64,000 nucleotides of DNA from VRUE01 sp963708115 (GCA_963708115.1 CAVPRX010000001.1:310001-374000), one strand, 5' to 3'. Counted from the first letter of the stretch, positions 49,199-59,417 are shown. Notes: generated by a model from the sequence alone, not told the origin. Numbers and translations: made by a program.

Positions 49199-50191
49199 TT
49201 GTTTGCGAACACGGTCCACGGCAGCCGGGGTGGGGTGCGCTCTGGGGCGCAAACCCTAGTCTTGCTTTCGACCCCGCTAACCCGCCCGATCCTACGGGCC
49301 CTTACAGACGGACCCAAGCAGCAGGTCGTATTACGCAGCGTGACCCGTGGAGCGGCGCAAACCACCCTTCGCGCTCTGCTGTCCAAGCTGGCCCAGATCG
49401 AGGCGATCGAAAAGCACCAGCGCGATCGCTTCCCGGAGGTGCTCGAATACGAGTTGAGCCGGGCCGGTCGCGAACTGCTCTTTGTCGCCAACTCACTTGA
49501 AGGTTGGCTCGACCAAGCACCAGACCATCCCCTGGAACCGGAGAGCTCCGCCGCCAAGACGGCCACCAAGGCGCTGACCGAGGGCTGGTCGTCGACAATC
49601 GTGCGCTCTCTCGCGTCGGGCCCGCTCTCGCTCACTCAGCTGAACAGGCTGATCGGCCTTCTTAGTTACCCGACGCTGGAGCGCAGACTGGCCGCGATGC
49701 GCCTCAGCGGTCTCGTCGAGGCACAGCCAGTCAACGGGCGGGGTAAGCCGTACACGGTCACGCAGTGGCTACGCCGCGGCATTGCACCGCTTCTGGTGGC
49801 AGCACGATGGGAGCGGCGGAATCTGCCGCAGCAAACCCCCCCGGTCGGCCGGGTCGATATCGAAGCGGCACTCCTGTTGATTACGCCGTTGCTACGCGTA
49901 CCCGCCGAGCTATCTGGCTATTGCCGGCTGACTGCCGAGTTCCCGAGCGTCGGTGGTCCCCGCCCCGCAGGTGTGACGGTGACCGTATCCGGCGGTCGAA
50001 TTACCTCGTGTGCGACCCACCTCGAGGCCGAAGTCGACGCATGGGCGCACGGCTCTCCTGCCGCCTGGCTCAACGCGCTGATCGACGGTGACCTGGACGA
50101 CCTCGAATTCGGGGGCAAACAGCCGCTTCCGCACGTCCTGCTCGACCGCCTACATCACACCTTGTTTGAGTCCCAGCAGAAAACTACCTAG
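49199..50191 (+). CDS. Regulator with two winged-helix domains (HxlR-like)
   Basis: A 330-residue protein with two similar wing-helix blocks: RALTDGPKQQVVLRSVTRGA (about 33-75) and VRSLASGPLSLTQLNRLIGL (about 138-185), each followed by a wing. The rest is a C-terminal domain (about 225-330) with no family I recognise. It may bind a split operator such as the nested repeat upstream. TTG start at 49199 is inferred. Confidence 0.6.
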   Translation: MFANTVHGSRGGVRSGAQTLVLLSTPLTRPILRALTDGPKQQVVLRSVTRGAAQTTLRALLSKLAQIEAIEKHQRDRFPEVLEYELSRAGRELLFVANSLEGWLDQAPDHPLEPESSAAKTATKALTEGWSSTIVRSLASGPLSLTQLNRLIGLLSYPTLERRLAAMRLSGLVEAQPVNGRGKPYTVTQWLRRGIAPLLVAARWERRNLPQQTPPVGRVDIEAALLLITPLLRVPAELSGYCRLTAEFPSVGGPRPAGVTVTVSGGRITSCATHLEAEVDAWAHGSPAAWLNALIDGDLDDLEFGGKQPLPHVLLDRLHHTLFESQQKTT

Positions 50192-50249
50192 GTTCGACAT
50201 CCTTCGCCCACTCTCGCAACGGACCCTCATTTCTATATATTTCCGTACT

Positions 50250-50789
50250 ATGCAAGTTCTCTTGATTAGAATCTTGGCGGTCTTGCTCGCTGCGATTTGC
50301 GCTTTGGTGATCAGCGAGGGTTGCGGTGGCACGTCCAACAGTTCAACGTATTCCGTCCGGGCCGACACCACGATGACCGTCGGCGACATCGATAAGGCCG
50401 CATTCGTCGAACAGGCCAACAAGATCTGTCGACAGGGCTGGGCAATCATTGTCGATAATTTCCACCAGTACAGCGGCTGGCAAGACCACAGGGAAACTGA
50501 GCGGGTTCGCTTCGCGAGATCAGTCCAGCTGTCGTTGATGGCCGGAATCGACTTCCACATCTTCGACTTGATCTACCGCTCTCGCGCCCCCCACGGCGAG
50601 AAAGAGGAGATCGAAGCGATCATCGGCGCTATGCAATCCGCCGTGGAGCGGGGTGAGAAACGACTGGTGCCGATCTGGTCAGTCGACGAGGTGGCCGCAT
50701 TGTTTGGTGAATACAACCAGCGAGCACGACAGTACGGCCTTGAAGACTGCGTCCTGGACAAGCGCCGCCTGCGCCAAATCGAAGCCTAG
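50250..50789 (+). CDS. Small lipoprotein, Cys-pair family (paralogue 2)
   Basis: A 179-residue lipoprotein (lipobox ISEGC). Mature part: FVEQANKICRQGWAIIVDNF, RFARSVQLSLMAGIDFHIFD and QYGLEDCVLDK. Shares the two Cys motifs with the genes at 19914, 50832 and 61520, and is closest to the one at 61520. ATG at 50250. Function unknown; it is convergent with paralogue 3. Confidence 0.75.
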   Translation: MQVLLIRILAVLLAAICALVISEGCGGTSNSSTYSVRADTTMTVGDIDKAAFVEQANKICRQGWAIIVDNFHQYSGWQDHRETERVRFARSVQLSLMAGIDFHIFDLIYRSRAPHGEKEEIEAIIGAMQSAVERGEKRLVPIWSVDEVAALFGEYNQRARQYGLEDCVLDKRRLRQIEA

Positions 50790-50831
50790 CTCCGAACTCA
50801 TAGAGCTGGCCACCCGCCTCAGCGGACAGGA

Positions 50832-51365
50832 TCAGCTGCTTTTGGCACAGCTGGTTAGGCCGTAGGCCACGAGCTTTTTGTCCGGAATGGCGAAGAAGCT
50901 TCCGAATTCGGCGATGGAGGTTGCGGAGTTCAACGCGTTCACCTTCGGGAGCACTTCCTCCTCGGCGGCGAGCATGGCGTTGATCTCCGCCTCGTCGCCA
51001 GCCGGCGCCTTCAACCTGCGGATTTCCTTCAGTTCCTGTTCTACCGCCGGGACGTACACAGCCTTGAAGAGACCGGCGAACAGAACCTTTTCCGGTACGT
51101 CTCCTTCATGATGATGCTTGTAGTAGGCAGTCCCGTTTTCGACCAACGGCTGCCGGATCTTGGTGCAGGCCGCATTTGCTTTCCTGATGAAGGCTTCCTT
51201 TTCGGCTGACGATCCAGCCGTCGTTTCGCTCGTCGCCGCAGCATCTGAGCCAGCCGTGCTCGAAGTCGAACTGTTGCTGCTACTGCAGCCGGCAAAAGCC
51301 GCTGCAAATACTGAGACAAGTAGGATCGTCCTCATTGACACCCAAAGCTCTGTCGTTCCCTTCAT
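50832..51365 (-). CDS. Small lipoprotein, Cys-pair family (paralogue 3)
   Basis: A 177-residue lipoprotein with lipobox FAGC, then a Ser/Thr/Ala linker, FIRKANAACTKIRQPLVENG, and ending VAYGLTSCAKSS. ATG at 51365 or 51335 (the second better fits the signal peptide). Same family as the neighbouring plus-strand gene, arranged tail to tail. Confidence 0.75.
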   Translation of the reverse strand: MKGTTELWVSMRTILLVSVFAAAFAGCSSSNSSTSSTAGSDAAATSETTAGSSAEKEAFIRKANAACTKIRQPLVENGTAYYKHHHEGDVPEKVLFAGLFKAVYVPAVEQELKEIRRLKAPAGDEAEINAMLAAEEEVLPKVNALNSATSIAEFGSFFAIPDKKLVAYGLTSCAKSS

Positions 51366-51562
51366 GGCCAGAATGATAAAAGATTATCAAGCAATATGGA
51401 AGGCGTGTAGACACCCCGAATGATTTGTTCTTTCTTTCGGTTTTGCTTCTCTGGGTGCGGAGAAACCGATGTGAGTGCGCACCGCCTATCTATTACCAAT
51501 AGACATTGCATTAGCGACTCGAAACGGCGTATGTACGCTGAGCGATCTATGTGGCGCCAGCG

Positions 51563-54376
51563 CTAGCCGCGCTGTCCGCTGTGCTTCTTGGGGCAGCGTA
51601 CGGCCAGCACGGGACGGGCAGCGTGCCGCTTGGAGTTTTGGGCTTCCAGCTGCACCTGGGCGCGATGCTTTGCGACGCAGAGATCGGTCGAATTGACGAA
51701 GAGACCCCTTTGCGCTCCCTGCATCTTGACGACGACCCTCTTGATCGGTGCGTCCGGTGCGTCTTCCACGGTAGCTCGCAGCCTGCCGTGCACGGAGTCG
51801 ATGCGAGCCACGACTTCTATGTCGACCAATCCGTGCAGGGCGAGGACGGCGTCGGGCAGCTTGTGGCTCGAGGAACGCAGGTATACAGGGCCTTCCAGTG
51901 GCTCGTCCAGGAGCGGGGTCTCGGCACGCACGTGGCCATAGATCGAGGCGGCAGGGCAAGCTTTCGCCGCATACTGCACCCGGGTGCAAATCGTGCGGAA
52001 GTGTCCCTGTTCGATGAACTCCGAATGCGGTAGCTGAAGTTTCACATTGGAAACATTGGCATCGCCCTTACGCGGCGCATAGGTGAAATGCAGCTCCGGG
52101 AATGCGCCGCGGAGGGTGCCGCCGACCAGTTTCAGCGAAAGCTTCGGCTTGAAGCCAAGACGCGAACAGTCGGCCGCCTGGTAGCGGGCTTCCCTGGAGA
52201 CCGGCGAGTTGTCGGCGAGGCTGAACGGGTCCGCTCCCCCGCCCCAGATCGCCGCCCTGGTCGCGAACCGATCGCAGCTGGTCGGGTTGAGGGTGAAGTC
52301 GGGGCGATCGACGCGAATCTGGATGTCGCGCACCACCAGGGGAATGCCGGCGAGGATGTGCGGGATCGGGTCTGAGTGAGCGCCATCGACTTCGCCTTCA
52401 CCGCTGCGCGGGTTGACCTTGAGTGCCTGGCGCACGACGACGGTACCGACGTCGAAGGGGCCGGCCACCGCGGGCACGATGCCGACCACCGACAGTGGAT
52501 CTCCGGCGAAGGGGCCGCCGAGGTAGACCGATCCGGGCACGTAGGTGAGCTCCGAGCCGACTCCGGCCCCTGCCTCGACCGTGCCGATCTGCGACGCGGC
52601 CGGACATGAGGGACTCTGGCGCTCCGCCGTGCCGCTCTTGGTCTTGGCGAGGGCGATCTGGGAGTCCGAGCAGCGCGCTACTTTAGTAAGTTTTGCCAGC
52701 ACGCCCCGGGGCAGGGTGGCGTCGAAACGGGTTAGGTCCTGATCGCCGTCGCGCCTCGTCAGGCGCAGCGCAAACGGCGAGAATGCGGCGGCTGAATTGT
52801 TGGCGGAGCCCGCTTCGAATCCCGGCTCGAAGGGGGGCGTGCCGCCCGCCGCGCAGGAACCTTCCAGCTCAAAAGCCGAGCTTGAGACCACGGGCGCCCT
52901 GCCCGACCAGGGAAAGATCTCCGCTTCAACCGGGTAGCTGCCGCAGCGCGAGGGGGTGACGAGTGGGCTGCGACCTCCCTCGCGGAGGTGCAGGCGGAAG
53001 TGGCTGAAGACGGCCGTGGGCGGCACGTCTTCGGTGATCGTCACGAGCTGACCGGTTCTGGGGTCGGGTTCGATCTTCGACGCCAGCTTGACGATGACGC
53101 CCAGCTTTGGGTTCTTGACCACCATATAGAGGGCGAGGAGCGAGCCGAATTTGTTCTCGTAGGGCTTGGCGACGAAGAGCGCTCCCCGCAGCGGTTCTTC
53201 GACCAGGGGGCTTTCGACTTCCAGCGTGCCGATCTTCGAGGCCTGCGGACAGCCTTCCCCGGGTGCCGCGCCGAGCTTTTCCCTTTCGAGGTCCTCTTCG
53301 CTGCACACCGCGAGGCCTTCGGCCAGCGAGGGGTTGGCGGTCATCCCCTCCGGCAGGGTGACGACGACTTTGCGGACGTGGGACTGGGAGAGGCTTTCGT
53401 ATTTGGGGTCGACCGCCGTGAGGCCTTCGTCGTTGAGGTCCAAGGAGAAGTCAAGGCCGGTGGGGCTGTGGCCGGCCCGATTGGTCGGCGCGGCGGCGAT
53501 CGACGGGGTGAACTGGAGCTTGCCACATCCCTTGAAGGGCACGGGATTGCCGGCCACGTCGTGCACGGCGCGTTCGCCTTCGTCGAATTCCCCTTCCCAC
53601 GAGATCGCTTCGAAGCGGCTGGAGAGCACCCGCGAACAGTCGGTCGGCAGGGTGAGGAAGGGTTTCTTGCTGGGTTTCACCGGCGGGCAGGCCTCGCCCG
53701 AACCCTGGAATTCGAATTCTTCTTCTGCGGAGACGGTGAATTCGCCCACCCCGCACGCTCCGCGCAGCTTGTCATGCGCGGGGTCCGACGGATTGCCCCA
53801 CAGCTGCAGCTTGTCGGCCAGCACTTCGATCACCTGGGAGGTGTTGCGCGAGGTGGCGATCCCGTTGTATGGGGGGGTGGGGGCCAAGCCGATGTCGACG
53901 ATGACGTTGGCCGTGAGCACAGTGAAGCCGATGCGCGTGAGCACGCCCGGGGGCGGGGTGAGGTTGTAGACCGGCGCGGTACGCCACTGCCCTGCCTGTT
54001 CGGCCGAGACGGCGTTGACGCCGAGGATCGTGTTCAGCGGACAGGAGCTCACTCCGCCTATGACGGCAAGAAAGTCAGCGTTGCTGCAGCGCGGATAGGC
54101 GGTGGTGTCGGCCACCATGCCGGGGATCACTTCCAGCATGAAGTCTCTCAGCCAGCCTTCGGGCTCTCCTTCCCCGTCCACATTGGTCGCCAGTGAGGTA
54201 GTCAGCGCGAAGGGATGCGAGCCCGCCTGTTCATCCACCGTGCCGTCCCTGTTGGTTAAGACGAGGTCAAATCCGTTGATGCCGAAGTTGCCCTGCGCCG
54301 GATGGTGGGCCTGGGAGGTGGTGGCGGGGATGGCCGTGGCCAGGATGATCGCCAGCACGAGCACGGGGCGCCTCAT
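51563..54376 (-). CDS. Very large exported protein of repeated beta domains
   Basis: A 937-residue protein with a signal peptide (PVLVLAIILATAIPATTSQA). It contains about six repeats of a pattern with a Cys motif: CPQASKIGTLEVESPLVEEP and CPAASQIGTVEAGAG and CPAASIYGHVRAETPLL, each ending in LRG or LEG with a following strand. I do not recognise the family, but it pairs with the upstream NHL protein by ATGA overlap and a strong GGGAAGGGG ribosome site. Probably a surface or secreted scaffold. Base composition is ordinary. Confidence 0.7.
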   Translation of the reverse strand: MRRPVLVLAIILATAIPATTSQAHHPAQGNFGINGFDLVLTNRDGTVDEQAGSHPFALTTSLATNVDGEGEPEGWLRDFMLEVIPGMVADTTAYPRCSNADFLAVIGGVSSCPLNTILGVNAVSAEQAGQWRTAPVYNLTPPPGVLTRIGFTVLTANVIVDIGLAPTPPYNGIATSRNTSQVIEVLADKLQLWGNPSDPAHDKLRGACGVGEFTVSAEEEFEFQGSGEACPPVKPSKKPFLTLPTDCSRVLSSRFEAISWEGEFDEGERAVHDVAGNPVPFKGCGKLQFTPSIAAAPTNRAGHSPTGLDFSLDLNDEGLTAVDPKYESLSQSHVRKVVVTLPEGMTANPSLAEGLAVCSEEDLEREKLGAAPGEGCPQASKIGTLEVESPLVEEPLRGALFVAKPYENKFGSLLALYMVVKNPKLGVIVKLASKIEPDPRTGQLVTITEDVPPTAVFSHFRLHLREGGRSPLVTPSRCGSYPVEAEIFPWSGRAPVVSSSAFELEGSCAAGGTPPFEPGFEAGSANNSAAAFSPFALRLTRRDGDQDLTRFDATLPRGVLAKLTKVARCSDSQIALAKTKSGTAERQSPSCPAASQIGTVEAGAGVGSELTYVPGSVYLGGPFAGDPLSVVGIVPAVAGPFDVGTVVVRQALKVNPRSGEGEVDGAHSDPIPHILAGIPLVVRDIQIRVDRPDFTLNPTSCDRFATRAAIWGGGADPFSLADNSPVSREARYQAADCSRLGFKPKLSLKLVGGTLRGAFPELHFTYAPRKGDANVSNVKLQLPHSEFIEQGHFRTICTRVQYAAKACPAASIYGHVRAETPLLDEPLEGPVYLRSSSHKLPDAVLALHGLVDIEVVARIDSVHGRLRATVEDAPDAPIKRVVVKMQGAQRGLFVNSTDLCVAKHRAQVQLEAQNSKRHAARPVLAVRCPKKHSGQRG

Positions 54377-57300
54377 CGCGATCCCCTTCCCTTGCCCCTG
54401 CGGTGCCGGCGGCTTTTGTGCTTGCCCGTGGCGCAATGAGCCTTCTTGCCTTTGTGCGCGGTGTGCTTGCGGCAAGGCGGCCTGTGGGCCGCGTTGCCGG
54501 GACCGCTGTAGGAGCTCGAGGACGGGGTCTGGAAGGCGGGGGGCGGCCGCGGGCTCTGACACGCCCCTCCTTCGCATTCGGCTTGCGGCGGGGGTTGCCG
54601 GAAGCCGCCTTCGACCCGAGCGTCATACAGGTCCACCGAGCCGGGGTCCTGGGGCAGGAGGCTCGAGGCGGTGGTGAAGAAGACGTCGCGCCCGTCGGGG
54701 CTTGCTTCCCAGAATTCCGATTCGAACGGGCTTTCGCCGTTCGAGATCAAAGAGATGCAGCCGTCGTTCTGGGGGAAGTAGGAGGGGCTTTCGAGCCCGC
54801 AGCGCCCCACCCCCGGCTCCTCCCACTCATAGACGTCCTGGGTCCCGTTTATGTCGCGCGGGATGAGTGGCTCGCTGGAGTTGAAGAAGATCCGCGTGCC
54901 GTCGGAGGAGAGCACATTCGAGGCGTGCAGCGGGTGTTCCCAGGTGGGGATCCAGGCCGCAGCGGGCACCTTGGTGGCGCTCGTCGATTCGAGCAGCGCG
55001 GACTGGTAAGGGATCCGCAACTCCGGCGCTCCCGCCGGCCGTGCCCCGCTGGGGTTGCACGATATACAGGTGAGCAATCCGCTTCCCCCGTTTGCCTTGT
55101 AGCTGAAGACCTCGAGGTCGGCGCGGCCGGTTTCCGCGTCGCTGTTGTCAAAGCCGGTCAGCGCCGCCCGCGACTCGAAGGCGATGCGGGTTCCGTCCGG
55201 GCTGACTCGGGTGGCCTGCCAGTAGGTGAGCGCTGCGGCGAGGCTGTAAGCCGGAGCTTCTCCGCCAGTATTGATCATATCGACCGACAGCAGAGTCCCG
55301 ATGAACCTCTGTTTCCCCCCTTCGTCCAGATAGAGGTTTACCTGCCCTGCTTCGGCTTCGTCTCCCGCGCTGTTCTCCCCGCTCCCCGCCAGGACTTCCT
55401 TCGAGGCGAAATAGATGTGCGAGAGGTCATCGCTTGCCCCCGCCACACCGAGGACTTCGCCGGCGATCAGCCGCCTTGGGGTTTTGCCTTCTTCTTTCTT
55501 GACGAGGTCGTATTCCCACAGATTCTCGCCTTGGCTGTAGAGGGCTTTGGAGCCGTCCGTGGCGGCGGTCCAAAAGAACGCCCTTTCCGGGGGGAGGCTG
55601 ACGGGCAGCGTGCAGGCAGCGGTGGAATCGGCGCATTCTTCCTCGACGATGCCCTGCTCGGGATGCTCGCGCAGGTAGATCGTTCCCGTGCCGAGGTTGT
55701 CTAGCCCGGCGGACCAGTACACGCGCGAGCCATCCTCCGAGACCGCGTGCTCGGCATAGCCGGTTCCGAAGAAGTCACCCCCGACCCCAGAATCCGTTGG
55801 GTTGGCTTTACCTTTGCCGCCGGAATTGGGCAGGACGCTGACCAGGTGCAATTCACCCCCGAAGCGGTCATAGGTCTGAAGGATTTTCCGTTCGTCCTGG
55901 AGCGCGGAAGAGGCTTCCGGGATGAGATTGGTCTGAGCCACGAAGAGGACGTGCCGGCTGTCGGCCGAGGTTCCCTGGACGGCTAAATTGTTCACGAACA
56001 CTGCTGAGGTGCCCGCCGGCAGGGTGTAGGGCGGGTTCGGGATCAGAGCTTCCAGGCTGCCAGCTTCCGGCCCGCAGTTCCGCCGCCGGTAGAGATTTAG
56101 AAAGCCGTCCTGGCCATCGAGCGTGGGGGGCGGGGTCTGGCGGTCGATCGGCCAGGCGTTGCACAGGTCAGCTGAGAAGGCGATGAAATCACGGCTGAGC
56201 CCGAAGCTCCGTTCAAGACCCCGGCCCTCGACCACAGGGTGGATCCCTTCGCTTGACCAGCCTTCCCCCGGCCCACCCCTTTCGCCTCGGTGCGCCATGT
56301 ACTGGTTCACCAGGAAGCTGCTCGGCTCTCCCGCGAAAGAGGCGACATAAGCGCCGTAGGCAATGCTGTCGCCGTCGGCGGCAGCCTGCACATATCCGGC
56401 CGGGTCGGCCACAAAGGTCACCGCGTTGACGATGTCGCCGCCGTTTTTGTCGACCGGAGAGACCATCTCGTATGCCCGACAGTCGGGTAGGAAGGACGAT
56501 GCGCCGGTGCGGAATTCCTGGTTGGCGCAGGCTTCGGGCACGAAGGTTCGGTAGGTGACGAAGGTCTGCGCGCCACCCACGCTGGCGCCGCTTGCGTTGA
56601 TGGCGAGAACGCGCCAAAGATAGGCGGTGCCGGGCGTCAAGCCACCCAGGCTGACGCTCACCGAGTGGTCGGTCCGGTCTTTGCCCGCGCCGATCGCCGA
56701 CGTGCTCTGCGCCCCTTCGAATCCGTGCGCTTCGAAATTGGCCTGGGTGGTGTACTCGAAGTGGTAGCTCGTCGCGAAGCCTTCCGGATTGACCAGAGTT
56801 TTCAAGGTGGCCTCTGATTCGGAGACCGAGACCGCACGCTCGTTTGAGATCACCGGCGGGCCGAGCGTCTTCAGTTCTTCATCGGCGCCGGCTTCGGTCT
56901 CCCCCCCGATTTTGGCGACCAGGCGGAAGTGGTAGATCGTCCCTTTCTGCAGGCCCCCAATCGCAGCGTGAACGGGCACGGGCGTCGTGCCGGTGCCGAT
57001 TTCCCCGACACTTGGGGCTTCGCACTGGGCGACCTGCCCGTAGGCGATCGTCGCACCGAATTCGAAGAAGCATTCGGTGACCGGAAGTCCAGTGGGGTTG
57101 ACGGATCCGTTCAGCCGCGCAGCTTCTTCTTCGATCGTGTCGGCCGCTACGGTTCGCGCCTTGAAGCAGCCAAAGGGCACGGTGCCGTAGGCGCGCAGGA
57201 AGGGACTTGCCATGCTCAGGTTCGTGACGTAGAGATTTCCCGGTGCCGCGCTGCCCGCGCAGAGGTTGGTCGCGAGGCCGGTCGAGGCTGCAAATTCTCC

Positions 57301-58338
57301 GTTGCCGAAACTGACGATGGGGTTGCCGGAAGGCCCGAACTCATGGATCGCCCCTCCGGCGAAGGCGAAGACGTTCCCTTCTGAGTCGGCGCCGACCGCG
57401 GTCGGCGCCGCTATCGCAAAGGTCTGCAGCTCTTCGCCGGCCGACGTCAGCTTGTGGATGTCATTGCGGCCGTCGTAGATGACGTAGAGGCTGCCGGCAG
57501 AGTCGACGTCGAGCGACTGCACCGTCTCGCCGGCGGGAATGGGGATGCTTTCGAGGTAGTGGCCTTGGACGTCGAAGCGCTGGATGCGGTTCCGATCGCC
57601 GACGTAGACCCTGTCGTCGCTAGGCGTAGACGTGCCCCTGCGGTCGATCGCGATGAAGTCGCCGACCGCCCATTCGCCAAACTGGCCGTTGCCCGCTCCA
57701 ATCGTGCCCACCTTGCACTCGTCCCCCGGATCGAAGGGACAGAGGTTTTCTTCTTCCTCGCTGGCTCCTCCGCCTTCCACCTTGGTCTTGTTGACCTCGC
57801 CGCCGAACATCAGCACGAAGTGGCCTTGGGGATCGAACTTCTCCACGCGGACGCTCGGCGTGGCAAGGAATCCCCTGTCGGTGACGTAGACGTCGCCCGC
57901 CGAATCGACGGCGATGCCCGCCGCAATCTCGGAAAACTCACCGGCGCCCGACCCGGCCGAGCCCACCTTGCACAGGTCTCCTTTGTGTGGAACGCACACC
58001 TCGAAGCCCGTGCCGTTGTCGTCCGGGCCGCTTTGCACCACGTCCCGGCCCCAGACCTTGACGAACTGGCCGAGGGCGTTGAACTCGTTGACCCGCTGGT
58101 TCACCGTGTCGTTCACGAAGATGTGACCGTTGCGCGGATCAGCCGCGACGCCGCGGGGCAGCGCGCACTGGCCAGATCCGGAGCCAGCCGTGCATACAGG
58201 TGGTTCCTTGCCCCAAAGCAGGGGTGGGGGCTCCGCTGCCAGTGCTGACGCGCCGGATGCAGCGCTGAAACCCATCAGAAACGCAATGAGGGCGGCAAGC
58301 AGCGTCGAGTTGCTATTCCCCACCGGACCAGAATGCAA
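54373..58338 (-). CDS. Very large exported NHL/FN3/WD-like protein
   Basis: A protein of about 1,321 residues. After a signal peptide, residues 50-390 hold NHL-like repeats (GVAADPRNGHIFVNDTVNQR and GIAVDSAGDVYVTDRG). Two FN3-like domains follow (FFEFGATIAYGQ and YHFEYTTQANFE), then a long region with TolB/WD-type strands (SEDGSRVYWSAGLDNLGTG and SPDGTRIAFESRAALTGFD). The tail is rich in basic residues (KHKSRRHRRGKGRG). The start is uncertain: TTG at 58338 with GGGAG five bases upstream is preferred over TTG 58386 and GTG 58323. It is followed by its coupled partner at 54376. Likely a secreted or cell-wall protein; function unknown. Confidence 0.75.
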   Translation of the reverse strand: MHSGPVGNSNSTLLAALIAFLMGFSAASGASALAAEPPPLLWGKEPPVCTAGSGSGQCALPRGVAADPRNGHIFVNDTVNQRVNEFNALGQFVKVWGRDVVQSGPDDNGTGFEVCVPHKGDLCKVGSAGSGAGEFSEIAAGIAVDSAGDVYVTDRGFLATPSVRVEKFDPQGHFVLMFGGEVNKTKVEGGGASEEEENLCPFDPGDECKVGTIGAGNGQFGEWAVGDFIAIDRRGTSTPSDDRVYVGDRNRIQRFDVQGHYLESIPIPAGETVQSLDVDSAGSLYVIYDGRNDIHKLTSAGEELQTFAIAAPTAVGADSEGNVFAFAGGAIHEFGPSGNPIVSFGNGEFAASTGLATNLCAGSAAPGNLYVTNLSMASPFLRAYGTVPFGCFKARTVAADTIEEEAARLNGSVNPTGLPVTECFFEFGATIAYGQVAQCEAPSVGEIGTGTTPVPVHAAIGGLQKGTIYHFRLVAKIGGETEAGADEELKTLGPPVISNERAVSVSESEATLKTLVNPEGFATSYHFEYTTQANFEAHGFEGAQSTSAIGAGKDRTDHSVSVSLGGLTPGTAYLWRVLAINASGASVGGAQTFVTYRTFVPEACANQEFRTGASSFLPDCRAYEMVSPVDKNGGDIVNAVTFVADPAGYVQAAADGDSIAYGAYVASFAGEPSSFLVNQYMAHRGERGGPGEGWSSEGIHPVVEGRGLERSFGLSRDFIAFSADLCNAWPIDRQTPPPTLDGQDGFLNLYRRRNCGPEAGSLEALIPNPPYTLPAGTSAVFVNNLAVQGTSADSRHVLFVAQTNLIPEASSALQDERKILQTYDRFGGELHLVSVLPNSGGKGKANPTDSGVGGDFFGTGYAEHAVSEDGSRVYWSAGLDNLGTGTIYLREHPEQGIVEEECADSTAACTLPVSLPPERAFFWTAATDGSKALYSQGENLWEYDLVKKEEGKTPRRLIAGEVLGVAGASDDLSHIYFASKEVLAGSGENSAGDEAEAGQVNLYLDEGGKQRFIGTLLSVDMINTGGEAPAYSLAAALTYWQATRVSPDGTRIAFESRAALTGFDNSDAETGRADLEVFSYKANGGSGLLTCISCNPSGARPAGAPELRIPYQSALLESTSATKVPAAAWIPTWEHPLHASNVLSSDGTRIFFNSSEPLIPRDINGTQDVYEWEEPGVGRCGLESPSYFPQNDGCISLISNGESPFESEFWEASPDGRDVFFTTASSLLPQDPGSVDLYDARVEGGFRQPPPQAECEGGACQSPRPPPAFQTPSSSSYSGPGNAAHRPPCRKHTAHKGKKAHCATGKHKSRRHRRGKGRGSR

Positions 58339-58457
58339 TTCAGCTCCCTTCGTGCCCTTTCCCAAGTCCCCAAGTCCCCAAATCAAGGTACAACACCGTT
58401 AGCGTATCGGAAACTATAAGTTCTTGTCAAGGAATGTCAGTGGCCTACAAGAACAAA

Positions 58458-58485
58458 ACAGGGCCGAGATTGCTCTCGGCCCTGT
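58458..58485 (-). terminator. Intrinsic terminator downstream of the secreted protein at 58534
   Basis: A perfect 12-base stem (ACAGGGCCGAGA with TCTCGGCCCTGT) and a 4-base loop, followed on the minus strand by TTTTGTTCTT. The T run makes it one of the clearest terminators in the window. The plus side lacks such a run. Confidence 0.75.
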
Positions 58486-58533
58486 TTGCGCTTTCTTAGT
58501 GGCTCTGTAAGCGACTAAGACTCCGTAAGCGAC

Positions 58534-59238
58534 CTAGAGGTGGGAGAGTCCCACGCCTGTAGCGCCGCCTGCTTCGTTTAGGCCATTGAGGGTGGCGTCG
58601 ATTTCGAGTTTGGCCGTTTTGGTTAGTCCGTTCGGGCAAGGGAAGCCACCCGTGCCTTCGGCTTCGATGCCTTCAATCGTCCCTTTGACGCGGCCGGTGC
58701 CGTTTGTGTTGTCCACGGCCCTGAGGCCTTCGTAGTCGGTCGCTTTCTGCAGGATGGTCATTTTGCAGGGGGCGGCACTGCCGTTGTCGCCGCCTGTGGT
58801 AAACCAGGCTGTGACTACGATGTGCGCATTCGGCGGGCACTTGACTGTCGTGCTGAGGGTGTATTCGTCCACGCCGGATGTGCCTGTGAGGTGGAAATTG
58901 TAGTCGCAGCCGTTCATGTCGACTGTCGCATCGCCGTCAAGCGAGGTTTTACATTTTCCGTATTCCGCAGTGACTGTGAATGTACTCACGTCGTTGGGGA
59001 TGAACACATGCGGTGTTTGTTCATATTTGAACCCTGTGTAGTGGGCATTAGGACATTCGACTGAGATACCCAGCGCCGTGAGTTTGTTGATACCACCTGC
59101 AGTGTTTTTTCCAACCAGTTTGACCGGGCCGTCGGATGTGAGTGTCCCGTTCTGGGCCGATGCGGCGGTTGCGGCAATCGCGCTCATCGCGAAGACGGCA
59201 ACCAGGGCAAGCCCCAGAGCTTTGAGATTGCGAATCAT
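58534..59238 (-). CDS. Secreted protein of unknown function
   Basis: A 234-residue protein with a signal peptide (LGLALVAVFAMSAIAATAAS). The mature part is beta-rich with repeated VKLVGKNTAGGINKLTALG and SVECPNAHYTGFKYE; several cysteines suggest disulfides. It resembles proteins seen in multiple copies in related bacteria, but I cannot name the family. AGGAAG upstream of the ATG at 59238. A terminator lies 50 bases past the stop. Confidence 0.65.
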   Translation of the reverse strand: MIRNLKALGLALVAVFAMSAIAATAASAQNGTLTSDGPVKLVGKNTAGGINKLTALGISVECPNAHYTGFKYEQTPHVFIPNDVSTFTVTAEYGKCKTSLDGDATVDMNGCDYNFHLTGTSGVDEYTLSTTVKCPPNAHIVVTAWFTTGGDNGSAAPCKMTILQKATDYEGLRAVDNTNGTGRVKGTIEGIEAEGTGGFPCPNGLTKTAKLEIDATLNGLNEAGGATGVGLSHL

Positions 59239-59417
59239 TCGTTCTTCCTTTCGGTTTGGATTAGCGTCGGCCCGTCCAGGGCCAACGCAATGCGTCCCCC
59301 GCAGGGGGCAAAACAATCAATAACCCCTGAGAGATGCGAGCGCGGCAAAAACAGCCCCCGGTCAACTCTCCGGGCAGAGCTCCGCGAAATTGGCCTGGAA
59401 ATCACGTGTGCGCGATC

